Below, piece by piece: positions 53,500 through 63,455 of a DNA stretch of 64,000 bases; position 1 is the first letter of the stretch; each line of letters opens with the position of its first letter. The notes beneath the pieces are model-generated. The model made no database searches, was not told the DNA's origin, and saw only the letters and a list, made by a program, of their open reading frames with translations. This stretch comes from Marinobacter nanhaiticus D15-8W (GTDB lineage Bacteria > Pseudomonadota > Gammaproteobacteria > Pseudomonadales > Oleiphilaceae). The stretch is taken from NCBI RefSeq assembly GCF_036511935.1, contig NZ_AP028878.1, positions 5,084,001-5,148,000 of the forward strand, in the 5' to 3' direction. The position numbers and the translations under genes were made by a program.

Positions 53500-56335
53500 C
53501 CAGTTCCTCTACATCATTGCCATCCAAGATCACTCGGAGCCCGTTTTCACCCGTGACTTTCCGGCCATCCTTCTCGTACTCGATCAGCATTTCAAGCTGT
53601 TCCCAGTTGCCGTGGTTATAGTGTGTAAATCGGTAAATTGCCCCATGGGCACTGGCCTCTACCTTTTTTGTTCTATTAAACAGATCGGTGATCTCCGCTG
53701 ACTCATCCTCAGTGAACCAGTTCCTATTAGCCTCGAAAAGCTTGATTGAGACAACGCAGGTACCTTCAATGTAACCAGGGAAATACACTACGAGGCTCGT
53801 GAATTCTGACAGAACTCGCTGCTCACCCTGCTGGGTAATAGCCCAATGTTTGGGCATGTACTCAGTTACCTTTACACGGGGGGAGAACAGCATGTAGTAG
53901 AATCCATCCAATTCCGCTTCGAAATAACGCCTGACATCTGTACCCTCATCCTGTGAGACAACGGTTCGGCTCTGGTCCAGCAGCTCTTTGTTCAATGGCC
54001 TGGACTGCTCATCCCAGTAACGCATAGTAGGTGCGTTACCCCAGAAAGACAGGGAAAGGAAATCCTCGATCCTAGACCGGGCTATGTATAGCTGCACCAT
54101 ACTGATGACAAACGAGATTGCGACCAAAACCGCGCCCACTACGAGCACCACGGCTACGCCCGCCCCTGCAACGGCGCCGGCCAGCGCCAAAGAGGCTAGA
54201 TAAGTGATGCCAATGCTCAGCCCGATCTGGACCCCGGACAGGGCCACCATTGCGAAATGGCCAGTTCTCAAAGCCTTGTAGCCAGTCCAGCCTTCCAGAC
54301 CTATTGACAGCAAGACACCGACGTAGGGAAGGGTCTTTACGGTGACTCTCGCAAAGCTCGCTGTAATATCTGCAACTCTGCTAACAAACCTGATTCCATT
54401 AAAAACTGCCGAGACCTTGACCCCACCTGCCGAGAGATTTGCACCCAAGGCTCTCGCATATTCCTCTTTGATCAACAATCCACTGAGATTAACCACACCT
54501 TCGCCGACGCTCCACAGGCCCGACAAAACACCTCCCCAACGGTCAATAGTCGTCCTATCACCCATCATCACGTCCTGGTGGGTCTTATCCAAACCAGAGA
54601 ATAAGCTTGCCAAGTTAATTGCGTGAAAGAAGGTCACGGCCCCAATGAACTTGCCCCTATTCTCCTTGATGCGTTCAACCACTGGGTCCAACCGGGTATG
54701 AAGCCAGCCAAAGGGGTTGTCCTTGAAGTCCGGAGTAAGATGAAATACCTCAATCAGTGCCCTGTTCAGGTAGCTCCTGATCCGAGCATCTGCCAGTCCG
54801 GCGGCAAGAGGAGTCATTGCGAGTTCGGACAGGTTGTGGCCCGCCCCCTCCAATGATTGCCGGTGGACGGCCTGGAGCAAATCCGCCGCGGTATTCAGTG
54901 TTATTCCGTGTCGGTGGACATCAATGCTGTAACGTTTCTGGACGGCCTTGGTCCACTTTTTCCATTGCGGCCAGGTTTGAGGATCTTTCGCCCAGGTCCC
55001 CATCTTTGCGGCGGGAGCGGCGAATTCCAGCATTAGGGTATCGGTGGCGGTGCTGACCTGCACATAGGCGGGCATATCGAAGATACTATCCACGATCTTC
55101 AGGCTGCCATAGTCAAAGCCGGGCAGGGCTTTCAATTTTTCGGTCATGCCGTTGGTGGCCGATGCGAGGAACAGTACGGTTTTTAACATGTTCCCAACCG
55201 TACCCGAATCACCATCGTCAACTGCTAACCAGTTTTCGGCGTCAACCTTACCCTTATCCGCACTGACATAGCCATCCAATATGTCGGCCAGTTCCTGCTC
55301 AACCGCCTCAAACCCCTCCGCGCAGTAACAGTCGTTGAACTCCAGCTTCCGGGCCAATTGGTCAGAGTCAATCCATCGCTTCCAATCATCGAATATCAAC
55401 GAGCGAGCCTGGTCATACTCTTCGATCTGTTTGTGATAGCTTTCAACAAATGCATCTTTATCTGCTGAACGAATGCGTTCTTTAAGTTCCTCGGCAACTT
55501 CCTGTTGCTCCGCAGGCGATTCCTTTTTGCCAGCCTCACGGGCAATGAGTCCGTCTACCATCTGGGAAGTGGTATAAGCGTATGCGTTCTCCGCGGCGTA
55601 GTTCGTAATCAGGTTGACATAAAGAGAATGCAATTGACTTAAATCTGATGTGATACCGATTTCGTCATCGAGAGCAACGAAGTAAGAAAATTCAGTTTCT
55701 TTTTTGCACTGCCCCTGCAAATCCGATTCACTGGTTCCATGTATTAACGTCGTCAGACTCCATTCGAAATCTAATGCTTCTGTCCGAAAATCTTCAACTA
55801 CGCCGCCGATCGCTTCGGTTTCACTGATATTGACGCCTTGGCGTCTTTCCGGGAGGCCGTTCAAGTCGAACGACTGCATGTGCTCTTCGCGAACTTCGAC
55901 GTCCATTCGTACGAGTTCCTGCAAGCGGGCAGTCCATCGGTGTTGCACGAACTTAAGAAACACTTTTCCTTCCGCCGGGTGGTGTATGGCGGGCAAAGCG
56001 CTTTGTGCGTCCACGGCGGGAAGAAGAACCGAGTTGAACCCGGGCTGTACTTCCGTTAATTCACCTTGTTCGTTGACACGGTACTCATGCAGAGTTCCGA
56101 AAACTTCGGAGAACATATACACCCAACCGGGCGTTAGTTTTCTTACACAGTAATGTGTGGCTTCAAGCACAATATTGGGCGGTTGAAACTGAGGGGGCAG
56201 CGCTACTTCTTCCTGACTGACGGCCCAGCGTACCGGATACAACGCCACCGTTTTGAGCAAGAGCGGACACATTTGAGCTGCTGAGTCGATGTCATCAGCA
56301 CCCTGTAAAAACGCTGAACTGTTAGCACTACCCAT
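53468..56335 (-). CDS. VasX-like type VI secretion effector, probably membrane-disrupting
   Basis: 955 residues from the ATG at 56335 (GGAGGG upstream, eight bases away). The first 150 residues match the VasX N-terminal region type (CPLLLKTVALYPVRWAVS, then LTPGWVYMFSEVFGTLHEY). A helical middle (about 200-560) leads to a hydrophobic core at about 655-760, including MVALSGVQIGLSIGITYLAS and GAGVAVVLVVGAVLVAISFV, suited to insertion in a membrane, then a beta-rich C-terminus (785-955). It overlaps the DUF4123 adaptor gene by eight bases (ATGGGTAG). Expected to be loaded on VgrG and injected into rival cells. Lower GC than tssM, suggesting a swapped cargo module. Confidence 0.8.
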   Translation of the reverse strand: MGSANSSAFLQGADDIDSAAQMCPLLLKTVALYPVRWAVSQEEVALPPQFQPPNIVLEATHYCVRKLTPGWVYMFSEVFGTLHEYRVNEQGELTEVQPGFNSVLLPAVDAQSALPAIHHPAEGKVFLKFVQHRWTARLQELVRMDVEVREEHMQSFDLNGLPERRQGVNISETEAIGGVVEDFRTEALDFEWSLTTLIHGTSESDLQGQCKKETEFSYFVALDDEIGITSDLSQLHSLYVNLITNYAAENAYAYTTSQMVDGLIAREAGKKESPAEQQEVAEELKERIRSADKDAFVESYHKQIEEYDQARSLIFDDWKRWIDSDQLARKLEFNDCYCAEGFEAVEQELADILDGYVSADKGKVDAENWLAVDDGDSGTVGNMLKTVLFLASATNGMTEKLKALPGFDYGSLKIVDSIFDMPAYVQVSTATDTLMLEFAAPAAKMGTWAKDPQTWPQWKKWTKAVQKRYSIDVHRHGITLNTAADLLQAVHRQSLEGAGHNLSELAMTPLAAGLADARIRSYLNRALIEVFHLTPDFKDNPFGWLHTRLDPVVERIKENRGKFIGAVTFFHAINLASLFSGLDKTHQDVMMGDRTTIDRWGGVLSGLWSVGEGVVNLSGLLIKEEYARALGANLSAGGVKVSAVFNGIRFVSRVADITASFARVTVKTLPYVGVLLSIGLEGWTGYKALRTGHFAMVALSGVQIGLSIGITYLASLALAGAVAGAGVAVVLVVGAVLVAISFVISMVQLYIARSRIEDFLSLSFWGNAPTMRYWDEQSRPLNKELLDQSRTVVSQDEGTDVRRYFEAELDGFYYMLFSPRVKVTEYMPKHWAITQQGEQRVLSEFTSLVVYFPGYIEGTCVVSIKLFEANRNWFTEDESAEITDLFNRTKKVEASAHGAIYRFTHYNHGNWEQLEMLIEYEKDGRKVTGENGLRVILDGNDVEELGVDERLAFEV

Positions 56336-57188
56336 GGGCAAGTCCCTCCGTTGACTTCCTCTCGGCGAATTCCGCAATTCGCGCTATAGCCTTCCCTGGT
56401 GTCGCTGGGCTCTCATTCCACAGGCTCTGCACGTCTATGTCTTCGAATGCATGATGCCCAAGCCAGCCAACGGTATTGATATAAAGAGCGATATCGCGAG
56501 CACTGTACAGCCCTCGGGCTTTCGCTGCCTTCACTAGGGCCGAGACTACTTCCCACTGCTGCTCTTCTATGCCAGTTTTTTGAAGTAAATGGGGAAAGTA
56601 GTTTGCAACGTGAAGCTCAAGCTTCCTGAGGGCTGTTTTTCCCGCCGCTCTTTCCATGGCAACTTGGTGTTCTTCACGAATCGTGAATACCTCTGACTCC
56701 AATTTGCTCATGGATTGGTCGTTGTGGAAGTGTTCCCACTCGCCTGTGCGGCGATCTTGAATGGCAAATAGGCTACAAGGGCCCATCAACAGCTTTGCGT
56801 CGCGTGGATCCAGCCTCAATAGGTGCCGAGCGATTTCAGGATCGTAGAAGCGGAAAACAACCTCATCACCGGACCCCAACTTGGCCGTCAGCAATCCACG
56901 CAAATGGTTGATGACTTCTTCAAAATCGCGGTCAGCGCGTATGACGATAGTGGCTCCCCTGTGCATCCACTCTTCGAAGCATTTGAGCGCCAGAGAACTC
57001 TCCATTTCCGTTTCAACTAACCAAGGTGAGATTTCTAACAGATCGGCAAGTTCGGTTTCCCTGTAGAGGGCATCGCAATGAGGTGTTTCTATTTCATGGT
57101 AAATAACCTGGGGCAGGTTATTTACTTTCGCACCATCAATAAGAAGGAATGTCTTACCGCTACCGGGAAGATTAACCAGACTACCCAT
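56328..57188 (-). CDS. DUF4123 type VI effector adaptor/chaperone
   Basis: 286 residues from the ATG at 57188, which shares one base with the VgrG stop (TGATG). The chain shows FLLIDGAKV, SPWLVETE, and the typical MGPCSLFAIQDRRTGEWEHFHN seen in DUF4123 proteins, which bind an effector and load it on the VgrG C-terminus. Encoded exactly between VgrG and the effector, as adaptor genes are. No membrane segment. Confidence 0.85.
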   Translation of the reverse strand: MGSLVNLPGSGKTFLLIDGAKVNNLPQVIYHEIETPHCDALYRETELADLLEISPWLVETEMESSLALKCFEEWMHRGATIVIRADRDFEEVINHLRGLLTAKLGSGDEVVFRFYDPEIARHLLRLDPRDAKLLMGPCSLFAIQDRRTGEWEHFHNDQSMSKLESEVFTIREEHQVAMERAAGKTALRKLELHVANYFPHLLQKTGIEEQQWEVVSALVKAAKARGLYSARDIALYINTVGWLGHHAFEDIDVQSLWNESPATPGKAIARIAEFAERKSTEGLAHG

Positions 57189-59263
57189 CAGACCGTCCCT
57201 TGTTTTTCCGGTGAGCAGACCTGACAAATTCCTTTGCCCTGATTTGCTGCGTTCTTAATAGCACGTATCTGGTCTGGCTTAGCCATCGGTCTTTGGGGGG
57301 CCTCAGGTAGCTTTTCAGGCGTAGCGCTAGCAACTCCGGCCTTCTCAACCAACCTGGGCACCGCCGGCCCCTTAACCCCCTGCCCCGTTCCACTCCCCGC
57401 CGAACCACCGGCGTTGAGATTAATCGCCGCGCCACTCAGTGCCACGCCGCTGGGATCAATCTTGACGAAGCTGCCACCCGCTTTGAGCGTGATTTCGGTA
57501 CCGGCTTCGATAACGGCTTTCTGACCCGCCTTGATATGCAGTTCCTGGCCGGATTCACTCAGCCAGGCGGAGCCGGCTTTGATATGGAGCGTGCCGGTCA
57601 CGTCGAAGCTGTGATCCTGGCCAACCTTCTCCCGCTTTTCCCCCTCGACGGTACTGTGATCATTGACCTTGATGTGGCTGTAGCGGTCATTGTCGACGGT
57701 CAGGTGGCTGTTGTTTCGGACCACCTCGGTGCGGTCGTTTTCAGTCAGCAGGTCCAGGTCCTTCTGGGCATGGACGTAGATCTGTTCCTGTTCCGCTTCG
57801 TCCTCGAAGCGCAGTTCGTTGGAGCCTTCACCCTTGTGGGTCTGGGTCTTCAGGGTGGTTCTGGTCTTGTGCTCTGGCAGCGCATAGGGCGGGGTATTGG
57901 TGGCATGGTAGGTCCGCCCGGTGATGATCGGCTGGTCCGGATCGCCATCGAGGAAGGAGACGATGACTTCGTGGCCAATTCTTGGAATGGCCATGAAGCC
58001 ATAACTGCCCCCGGCCCAGCCCTGGGAGACCCGCAACCAGGCACTGCTGTGTTCGTCGTTCTGGCTGTAGCGGTCCCAGGGAAAACGGACCTTGACGCGT
58101 CCATGGGCATCGCAGTGGATCTCTTCACCCTCGGGACCGGTGACGATCGCCATCTGCGGCCCGTCCATGGTCAAGCGCTTAGGCGGTTTCGGGCGCCAGG
58201 TCTTGTCCCCGGGAATGGCCTGGAAGGTGTTGCTGTAGGTGGTGGCCCCACTGCCGCCTTCCTCTTCCAGCGCCTGGGGCTGTTTGCCGGTGTGGGTCAG
58301 TTCCGTCAGCAGCCAGTCGCGGTTGAGACTGTCGCTGGTGTGACCCTCGAGGATGAACCTGGACCCGGCGGTGAAGTCCGCCCGGTTGCTTGCCCCGTGA
58401 CCGACACTGGCGTCCCGTCTGAGGCTGTCCAGCCGTGCCTCGGTATACGGCTGACCGGCGGCATCGGCCTTGAACCGGCCGGGGTAGTCGTAGTGTTCGT
58501 AGTCGGTGCGTTGGTTTTCTTCAATATCGGCGGCCTGGGCCTGGTGCATCAGGGCATAGGCGGGGTTCCTGAAGGTATAGTCCTTCAGCGCCACCCCGGC
58601 CACCGAGACGGTTTCGGTGTACTGGAGCTTGAACACGCAGGGGCTCTTGTGGCTGCCCCCGGCGGTGGCGTTGTAGCTCGCCTGCGGCAGTTCCGGGGCA
58701 TCCCGGTGGTGATCGGCGATCACGATCGGCTGACCGGCGGTGGCCGCATCGAAGCGGTAGTGCCAGCCCTCTTCGGCGGCCAGGCGCTGCAGGAAGGCCA
58801 GGTCCGTCTCCCGGTGCTGGACACAGTATTCCCGTTCGGCCGGTGTGCGCTTGAGGTCGAAGGTCTTGTCCACCAGGCCCCGCTCGTCCAGCAGGGTGCC
58901 GAGGAGGGTTTCCGGGGTCTGCTGCTGGAAGATGCGGCTGTTGTGCATGAGGCCCAACCGCCACAGGGCGGGTTTGACTTGCACCCAGTAGCGGGTGCGC
59001 CGGTGCCCGGTATCGCCCCGGCTGAAGGCGCTGACCACCCCCTGCACGGTGCGGATCGCCTGGCCATCCTGCCAGATCACCAGTTCCGCCCCCTGGTCCA
59101 GCACATCGGCCACCGCCAGGTCGGCAAAGGTGCTGGCGAGATTGAGTGTCAGGTCAAAGGGCCGGGACAGGCCTTCGGTCAGCTCGAAATCCACCACCGC
59201 GAAGGTGTCGTCGGGCAAGCTGCCAAGGCGGGCCGTAAACTGCAGGCCGGTGGGCTGGGACAT
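57188..59263 (-). CDS. tssI: VgrG tip protein of the type VI secretion system
   Basis: 691 residues. N-terminal gp27-like region, then the OB-fold GPEGEEIHCDAHGRVKVRFPWDR and QGWAGGSYGFMAIPRIGHEVIVSFLDGDPDQP, both diagnostic, and a beta-helical spike (IYVHAQKDLDLLTEND; HSTVEGEKREKVG). After it is a Pro/Ala-rich tail from about residue 620 ending CQVCSPEKQGTV, a likely docking site for the DUF4123 adaptor encoded next. The spike trimer caps the Hcp tube and pierces the target. Confidence 0.95.
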   Translation of the reverse strand: MSQPTGLQFTARLGSLPDDTFAVVDFELTEGLSRPFDLTLNLASTFADLAVADVLDQGAELVIWQDGQAIRTVQGVVSAFSRGDTGHRRTRYWVQVKPALWRLGLMHNSRIFQQQTPETLLGTLLDERGLVDKTFDLKRTPAEREYCVQHRETDLAFLQRLAAEEGWHYRFDAATAGQPIVIADHHRDAPELPQASYNATAGGSHKSPCVFKLQYTETVSVAGVALKDYTFRNPAYALMHQAQAADIEENQRTDYEHYDYPGRFKADAAGQPYTEARLDSLRRDASVGHGASNRADFTAGSRFILEGHTSDSLNRDWLLTELTHTGKQPQALEEEGGSGATTYSNTFQAIPGDKTWRPKPPKRLTMDGPQMAIVTGPEGEEIHCDAHGRVKVRFPWDRYSQNDEHSSAWLRVSQGWAGGSYGFMAIPRIGHEVIVSFLDGDPDQPIITGRTYHATNTPPYALPEHKTRTTLKTQTHKGEGSNELRFEDEAEQEQIYVHAQKDLDLLTENDRTEVVRNNSHLTVDNDRYSHIKVNDHSTVEGEKREKVGQDHSFDVTGTLHIKAGSAWLSESGQELHIKAGQKAVIEAGTEITLKAGGSFVKIDPSGVALSGAAINLNAGGSAGSGTGQGVKGPAVPRLVEKAGVASATPEKLPEAPQRPMAKPDQIRAIKNAANQGKGICQVCSPEKQGTV

Positions 59264-59345
59264 GGGGGTTCTTCCTTGAAATCTTGTTGTTACACGCCCG
59301 GCACCATCCTGGCCCGGGCAAATCAGTGCTGGCTCTTAAACGCGC

Positions 59346-59633
59346 TTACCCGCCGACGCCGGAACCGCTACCAATAACGACACCACCGCAGGTCACTGCA
59401 TCACCGGTCAGGGCAATCGGCTTGCCTTCAACGAGGACGGTGGGATTACCGGCAGCAATGGCGCGCGGATGGGGCGAGTGTTTCGGTTTGGAGTGCATGG
59501 CCAGCGGATCGCCCTGGCGGGCTACGGGTTTGCCGTCCATCAGGACGGTGCTGCTGGCAGCGATGACGGGGGTGGGCGGAAAACCTTCGTGGTCGGTTCC
59601 CAAGTCGCCCAGCAAAACCACTTTCTTACCCAT
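59346..59633 (-). CDS. PAAR-repeat spike-tip protein
   Basis: 95 residues from the ATG at 59633 (GGGAG upstream). PAAR features: ARQGDPLAMHS, SPHPRAIAAGNPTVLVEGKPIALTGDAVTCGG, giving the histidines and cysteine that bind zinc at the spike apex, and three glycine-rich beta turns. No extra toxin domain. It sharpens the VgrG trimer and may carry cargo. Confidence 0.9.
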   Translation of the reverse strand: MGKKVVLLGDLGTDHEGFPPTPVIAASSTVLMDGKPVARQGDPLAMHSKPKHSPHPRAIAAGNPTVLVEGKPIALTGDAVTCGGVVIGSGSGVGG

Positions 59634-59786
59634 GACGCTTACTCCCTGTCTGGCGTTGATGGGGCATTGCCCGCATCGTGCGCCTGATTTCATCCATGAA
59701 GCGGTCAGTGTGGCCCGGCCAAGCCGGGCACACCATACGACCAAATACTGATCACCGCGCGATCCTACCACGGTTTTCTGCAACGA

Positions 59787-62700
59787 TCAGTATAGGCTTC
59801 GTGGAACCTGGTAACCCGCCAGCAATTTCTGGGTGAACGGATTGACGTTGCCTGCCGCGTGGAGCCGGTAACGGGCGCTGCCGCCATCCAGGTTGAATTT
59901 CACATCGATGGCGCTACCGCTCACCCCGGTGATGTCCGCGCGATCCAACAGGCGGAAGAAGGCCCAGGGTCCGCGAGCCGTTTCACTACGCGGCGAGCGG
60001 TTTACCTCAGCCGGTACCAGCGTGACCTGGCTTTCGACACTGTCGCGCAATGTATTCGGCCAGATCAGCGGGATGCTCTGACGCGGGCCGTGGCTGAATT
60101 CCACCAACTGCCCGTCCACGTTAACCACGCTGCGACGCTTGTTGGACGACAGGCTCAGCGGCTCCAGCGCAAACTCCACATCAAGCGCACCACTGCGGGT
60201 GAAGAAGGCCTGGCGAATCTGATCGGCTTTCTCCAGGGCGGCCATGACATCCCGACGTACCAGCGTTGCCCGCTTGCTGACCAGGACATGCTCGGGATGG
60301 TCCTCGAGGAACAGCTTGAGGTTCTCCTGATAGAAACTGTCCAGCGTGCCCTGAGGTGCGAAGAAGCGTTCGAAATCCTGCAGCGCCGCATCACGGCCGG
60401 CCCCGGTATTGAAGGGATAGTTACGCGCCAGGCTCTGCTGGAACGGCTGGTAGACTTCGTCATACCACTTGCGCTCGAGCTGGGCGACGGCCTGGTCTAG
60501 CACCACACGCCAGCTTTCATTCGCCAGTTTCTCCAGCATCCGGTTCAACGGCGCCGGCTGGTTGCGGGCCATACGCTGCAGGGTAAAGATCGGGTCCGCA
60601 CCCTCGAGGGTCAGGCGAGCGCGGGCCGCAGCCAGCGCTGCTTTGCCAGAGTCCGGAGATTCCTGGATGCCGCGCATGTAATCGTGCAGCGAACGAATCA
60701 CGTTCTGGATTTCATCCACCTGGGAGGGCGCGTCGCCTTCCTTACGGAACAACGCGTTGAGGCCGGCAAACTGTTGCTCGATGTCCTGCGCCATGCGGAA
60801 GGACGGCGAGCGCTCCAGAACTTCACGCGCGGCCTCGTCCTGCTCGGCTTGCGGCGGGTAGATCTGTGTATTCTCACGTACCGTGGTCAGCAGCTGCACG
60901 AGCGGTTCGTGGCCGCCGGTAAGATTTTCCAGCACGCGTACACCGTGATTGAAATCACGGAAGCTGTGGATATCCAGATGCGCCAACGCCTGGCGCCAGG
61001 TATGGGCATAGTCGTCTGCGTACTGGTCGCGCAGTTGCGCCTGCAGTTCTTCTTCGTCTGCGCGGCTGAAATCCACGTTATCGCGCCGGCCCAGTACCCA
61101 GGCATCCACCAGCGCAAGATCGGTGACGGACTCGGACTCACGCACGAAATAGCTCTTCATGCCGTTATCGGTCAGCATCCGGGGTATGCGCAGCGGATCC
61201 TCGCCGGCAGTCGGGAGGTCCTCAACCGGGCGTCCGTCCGCATCGATGCGGGTGAAGACCAGGTCAAACGACGGCCCTGCTGTGCTGTCCAGTTGCAGCG
61301 GCGATGTCAGGTCGCGGTTAGCGTGGGTCTTAAGCTCCCGATACACCCGGTCAGGCGTGGGCATACGGCCAAGCTCGCGCTGGGCCCACTGGACACTGCT
61401 CTGGAAAGGCGCCAGCGCCATGTCGGCCGCCCGGTCGCCCTGCTGCTGCCAGTCTGCCAGGTCGGTATAGGCCATGGCGTAGTCCAGGTGCTTGAGCAAA
61501 CGCTCCTGTATGGTGCGCTGCCCCGGGTATTGGTCCTGCCAGTAGTGGGCCATATAGTCGTCAACGATATCAGGGCGCCGGCCGCTGGCATCGTAGAGCA
61601 TCCGCAACACACGCAAGTGCGCCATGCGCTCACTGCTCTCTTCGGGCAACTGGTTCATCTCATCCATGACGCCAACCATGAGCGCCGGCAGGAACTGGTA
61701 AGCCAGCATATTGAGATAGGATTTCTCGATTTCAGGGCCAACCTTGTCACCCTGGTAGAGGCCCATGTCCTCCACCAGCGGAAAGGTCTCTCGGTAATCG
61801 CCAAAAGCCAGGGTCGCATCACGCAACTGATCCAGCGGATCGAGCAGGCTACGGCCCGACGGGTCCAGCTCATGGCCGATCGGACGCCAGTCGTCGATGA
61901 AGCCGCGCACGCGGTTCTCAACCTGCTGGGCCGCCTCCGCATTTTCGATAAAGTAATGCTGCCAACCTGCCGTCATGCCGATGCCCGCTGCAATGGCAAC
62001 CACCGCTGCTGCCGCAACGGTGCGATGACGGCGACGGGTGACCTGCACGTTGTCGCCAGCCAGGCCCGCTTCGGGGTAGATAACGCCCGGGAACAGGCGC
62101 TCGCTGAAATAGGTCACCGACTGGCCGCCGCGTTGCGCCGGCTGGATGGACTCGGCAAGGCCATACTGGCGGGCGGCGGCAGAGACAAAGGCATCTTCCG
62201 GCACACCTTCCTGATAGACGGAGGTGAAGTAAACGCCGCGGACCAGCGCGGGGGTGGAGAAGGCATCCGCCGCCAGCATTTCGGTCAGGAACTGCTGGGT
62301 GACCGGCATCAGGCCTGCCAGTTGGCGACTGAAGGAATAGATCGCCGCCCGCTCTTCCGCGTCCCGGGTTTCGGACAGGATCTGTGGCAGGCGACGGTTT
62401 ACCTGTTCGATCAGGTCGCTATAGGCAGTGTCGAACTGCTCCAGCCACTGATCCGGATCCTGCAGGGATTCCAGGGCAAAGGTAAAGCCCAGCGGCTGCT
62501 CGCGCTCGACCTTGTTGAGTTTGCGGAAGAAGGCGGAGAAGCCGTGCAGGAGGTCCAGCTTGGTAAAGCTGACATAGACCGGCAGGCGGGAACCCAACTG
62601 TTCCATCAGCTCCCGCAGACGGGTGCGCAGCAGCACGGCCTGGGCGCGGCGCTCGGCTTCGCCCAGTGCACTCAGACGCGCCAGGTCGACGGTCAGGATA

Positions 62701-63380
62701 ACGCCGTTAAGCGGCCGCCGCGGGCGGTTCTTCTCCAGCCAGCCGACGAAGTGCTTCCACAGGCGCTCTTGCAGGGCGGCGCCGTTGGCGGCACCGGCTT
62801 CCTGGCTCAGCAATTCGCCGTCCGGATCGATTACCACCGCCTCGTCGCCAATCCACCATTCGAAGCCCAGCGGGTTGCGCTCGGTCGGACGGTTACGGGT
62901 GACGTTGGACAAGGTAAAGGTCTGGCCCGAGCGCTGGATCAAACTGGTTTTCCCCGCGTCCTCTAGCCCCATGACGAGATACCAGGGCAGACGGTAGATG
63001 CGGTTGCGTCCGGGAATGTTGTCTCGCAACGCAGCCAGGCTGCGGTTGAGCAGGCGCGTCTGGCGGCGTTCATAGATCAGGATCGGGTCTTCTTCCTCAC
63101 GCTTGGCTTCGGCCTGGGCCTTATCCACTTTCTTGAGGCGACGGGACAACATCCAACCCCAGATCATCGCGATCAGCAGCACCAGCCCAAGAGTCACCAG
63201 TGTGCGGCTTTGCCAACTGGCCAACGGACGCTCGCCGCGCCATTCCCATTGCGGCCCCAGCCACCAGGTAGCGGCGAGCAATAGACCAAACCCGAGGGCA
63301 ATGACGATGGGCCCTCCGGTACGAATAAACGGCCAGACTTTCTTGCCGATCATGAGCAGCTTGCGTGCGATGGTTTCCAT
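59787..63380 (-). CDS. tssM: TssM (IcmF-like) inner-membrane component of the type VI system
   Basis: 1197 residues from the ATG at 63380 (AGGAAG upstream). Two N-terminal helices (about 22-41 and 60-78), a cytoplasmic P-loop domain with Walker A GLEDAGKT (138-145), a third helix (near 470; AAAAVVAIAAGIGMTAGWQHY), then a large periplasmic part with the usual C-terminal beta domain (DITGVSGSAIDVKFNLDGGSARYRL). It spans the envelope with TssL and TssJ, which lie outside the window. The intact P-loop suggests nucleotide binding. Confidence 0.95.
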   Translation of the reverse strand: METIARKLLMIGKKVWPFIRTGGPIVIALGFGLLLAATWWLGPQWEWRGERPLASWQSRTLVTLGLVLLIAMIWGWMLSRRLKKVDKAQAEAKREEEDPILIYERRQTRLLNRSLAALRDNIPGRNRIYRLPWYLVMGLEDAGKTSLIQRSGQTFTLSNVTRNRPTERNPLGFEWWIGDEAVVIDPDGELLSQEAGAANGAALQERLWKHFVGWLEKNRPRRPLNGVILTVDLARLSALGEAERRAQAVLLRTRLRELMEQLGSRLPVYVSFTKLDLLHGFSAFFRKLNKVEREQPLGFTFALESLQDPDQWLEQFDTAYSDLIEQVNRRLPQILSETRDAEERAAIYSFSRQLAGLMPVTQQFLTEMLAADAFSTPALVRGVYFTSVYQEGVPEDAFVSAAARQYGLAESIQPAQRGGQSVTYFSERLFPGVIYPEAGLAGDNVQVTRRRHRTVAAAAVVAIAAGIGMTAGWQHYFIENAEAAQQVENRVRGFIDDWRPIGHELDPSGRSLLDPLDQLRDATLAFGDYRETFPLVEDMGLYQGDKVGPEIEKSYLNMLAYQFLPALMVGVMDEMNQLPEESSERMAHLRVLRMLYDASGRRPDIVDDYMAHYWQDQYPGQRTIQERLLKHLDYAMAYTDLADWQQQGDRAADMALAPFQSSVQWAQRELGRMPTPDRVYRELKTHANRDLTSPLQLDSTAGPSFDLVFTRIDADGRPVEDLPTAGEDPLRIPRMLTDNGMKSYFVRESESVTDLALVDAWVLGRRDNVDFSRADEEELQAQLRDQYADDYAHTWRQALAHLDIHSFRDFNHGVRVLENLTGGHEPLVQLLTTVRENTQIYPPQAEQDEAAREVLERSPSFRMAQDIEQQFAGLNALFRKEGDAPSQVDEIQNVIRSLHDYMRGIQESPDSGKAALAAARARLTLEGADPIFTLQRMARNQPAPLNRMLEKLANESWRVVLDQAVAQLERKWYDEVYQPFQQSLARNYPFNTGAGRDAALQDFERFFAPQGTLDSFYQENLKLFLEDHPEHVLVSKRATLVRRDVMAALEKADQIRQAFFTRSGALDVEFALEPLSLSSNKRRSVVNVDGQLVEFSHGPRQSIPLIWPNTLRDSVESQVTLVPAEVNRSPRSETARGPWAFFRLLDRADITGVSGSAIDVKFNLDGGSARYRLHAAGNVNPFTQKLLAGYQVPRSLY

Positions 63381-63455
63381 ACCTGTACTTCCTGCTTTCC
63401 CTGTGACGGAGCGCATTGCCCCACCCTGTTAATGCTATTTTTGGTGCCGGACAAA

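Noticed and set aside
56328..57188. Apparent P-loop (LPGSGKT) in the DUF4123 protein
   Set aside because: The GxxxxGKT spacing is not met because the first glycine is missing, no Walker B or other ATPase motif follows, and the residues fall within the usual DUF4123 start.
57536..59377. Plus-strand open frame of 613 codons
   Set aside because: Antisense to vgrG; composition is that of a GC-rich shadow, while vgrG has clear family motifs.
60684..62966. Long plus-strand open frame of 760 codons
   Set aside because: Antisense to tssM, has no ribosome site or family resemblance; produced by high-GC codon bias of the real gene.
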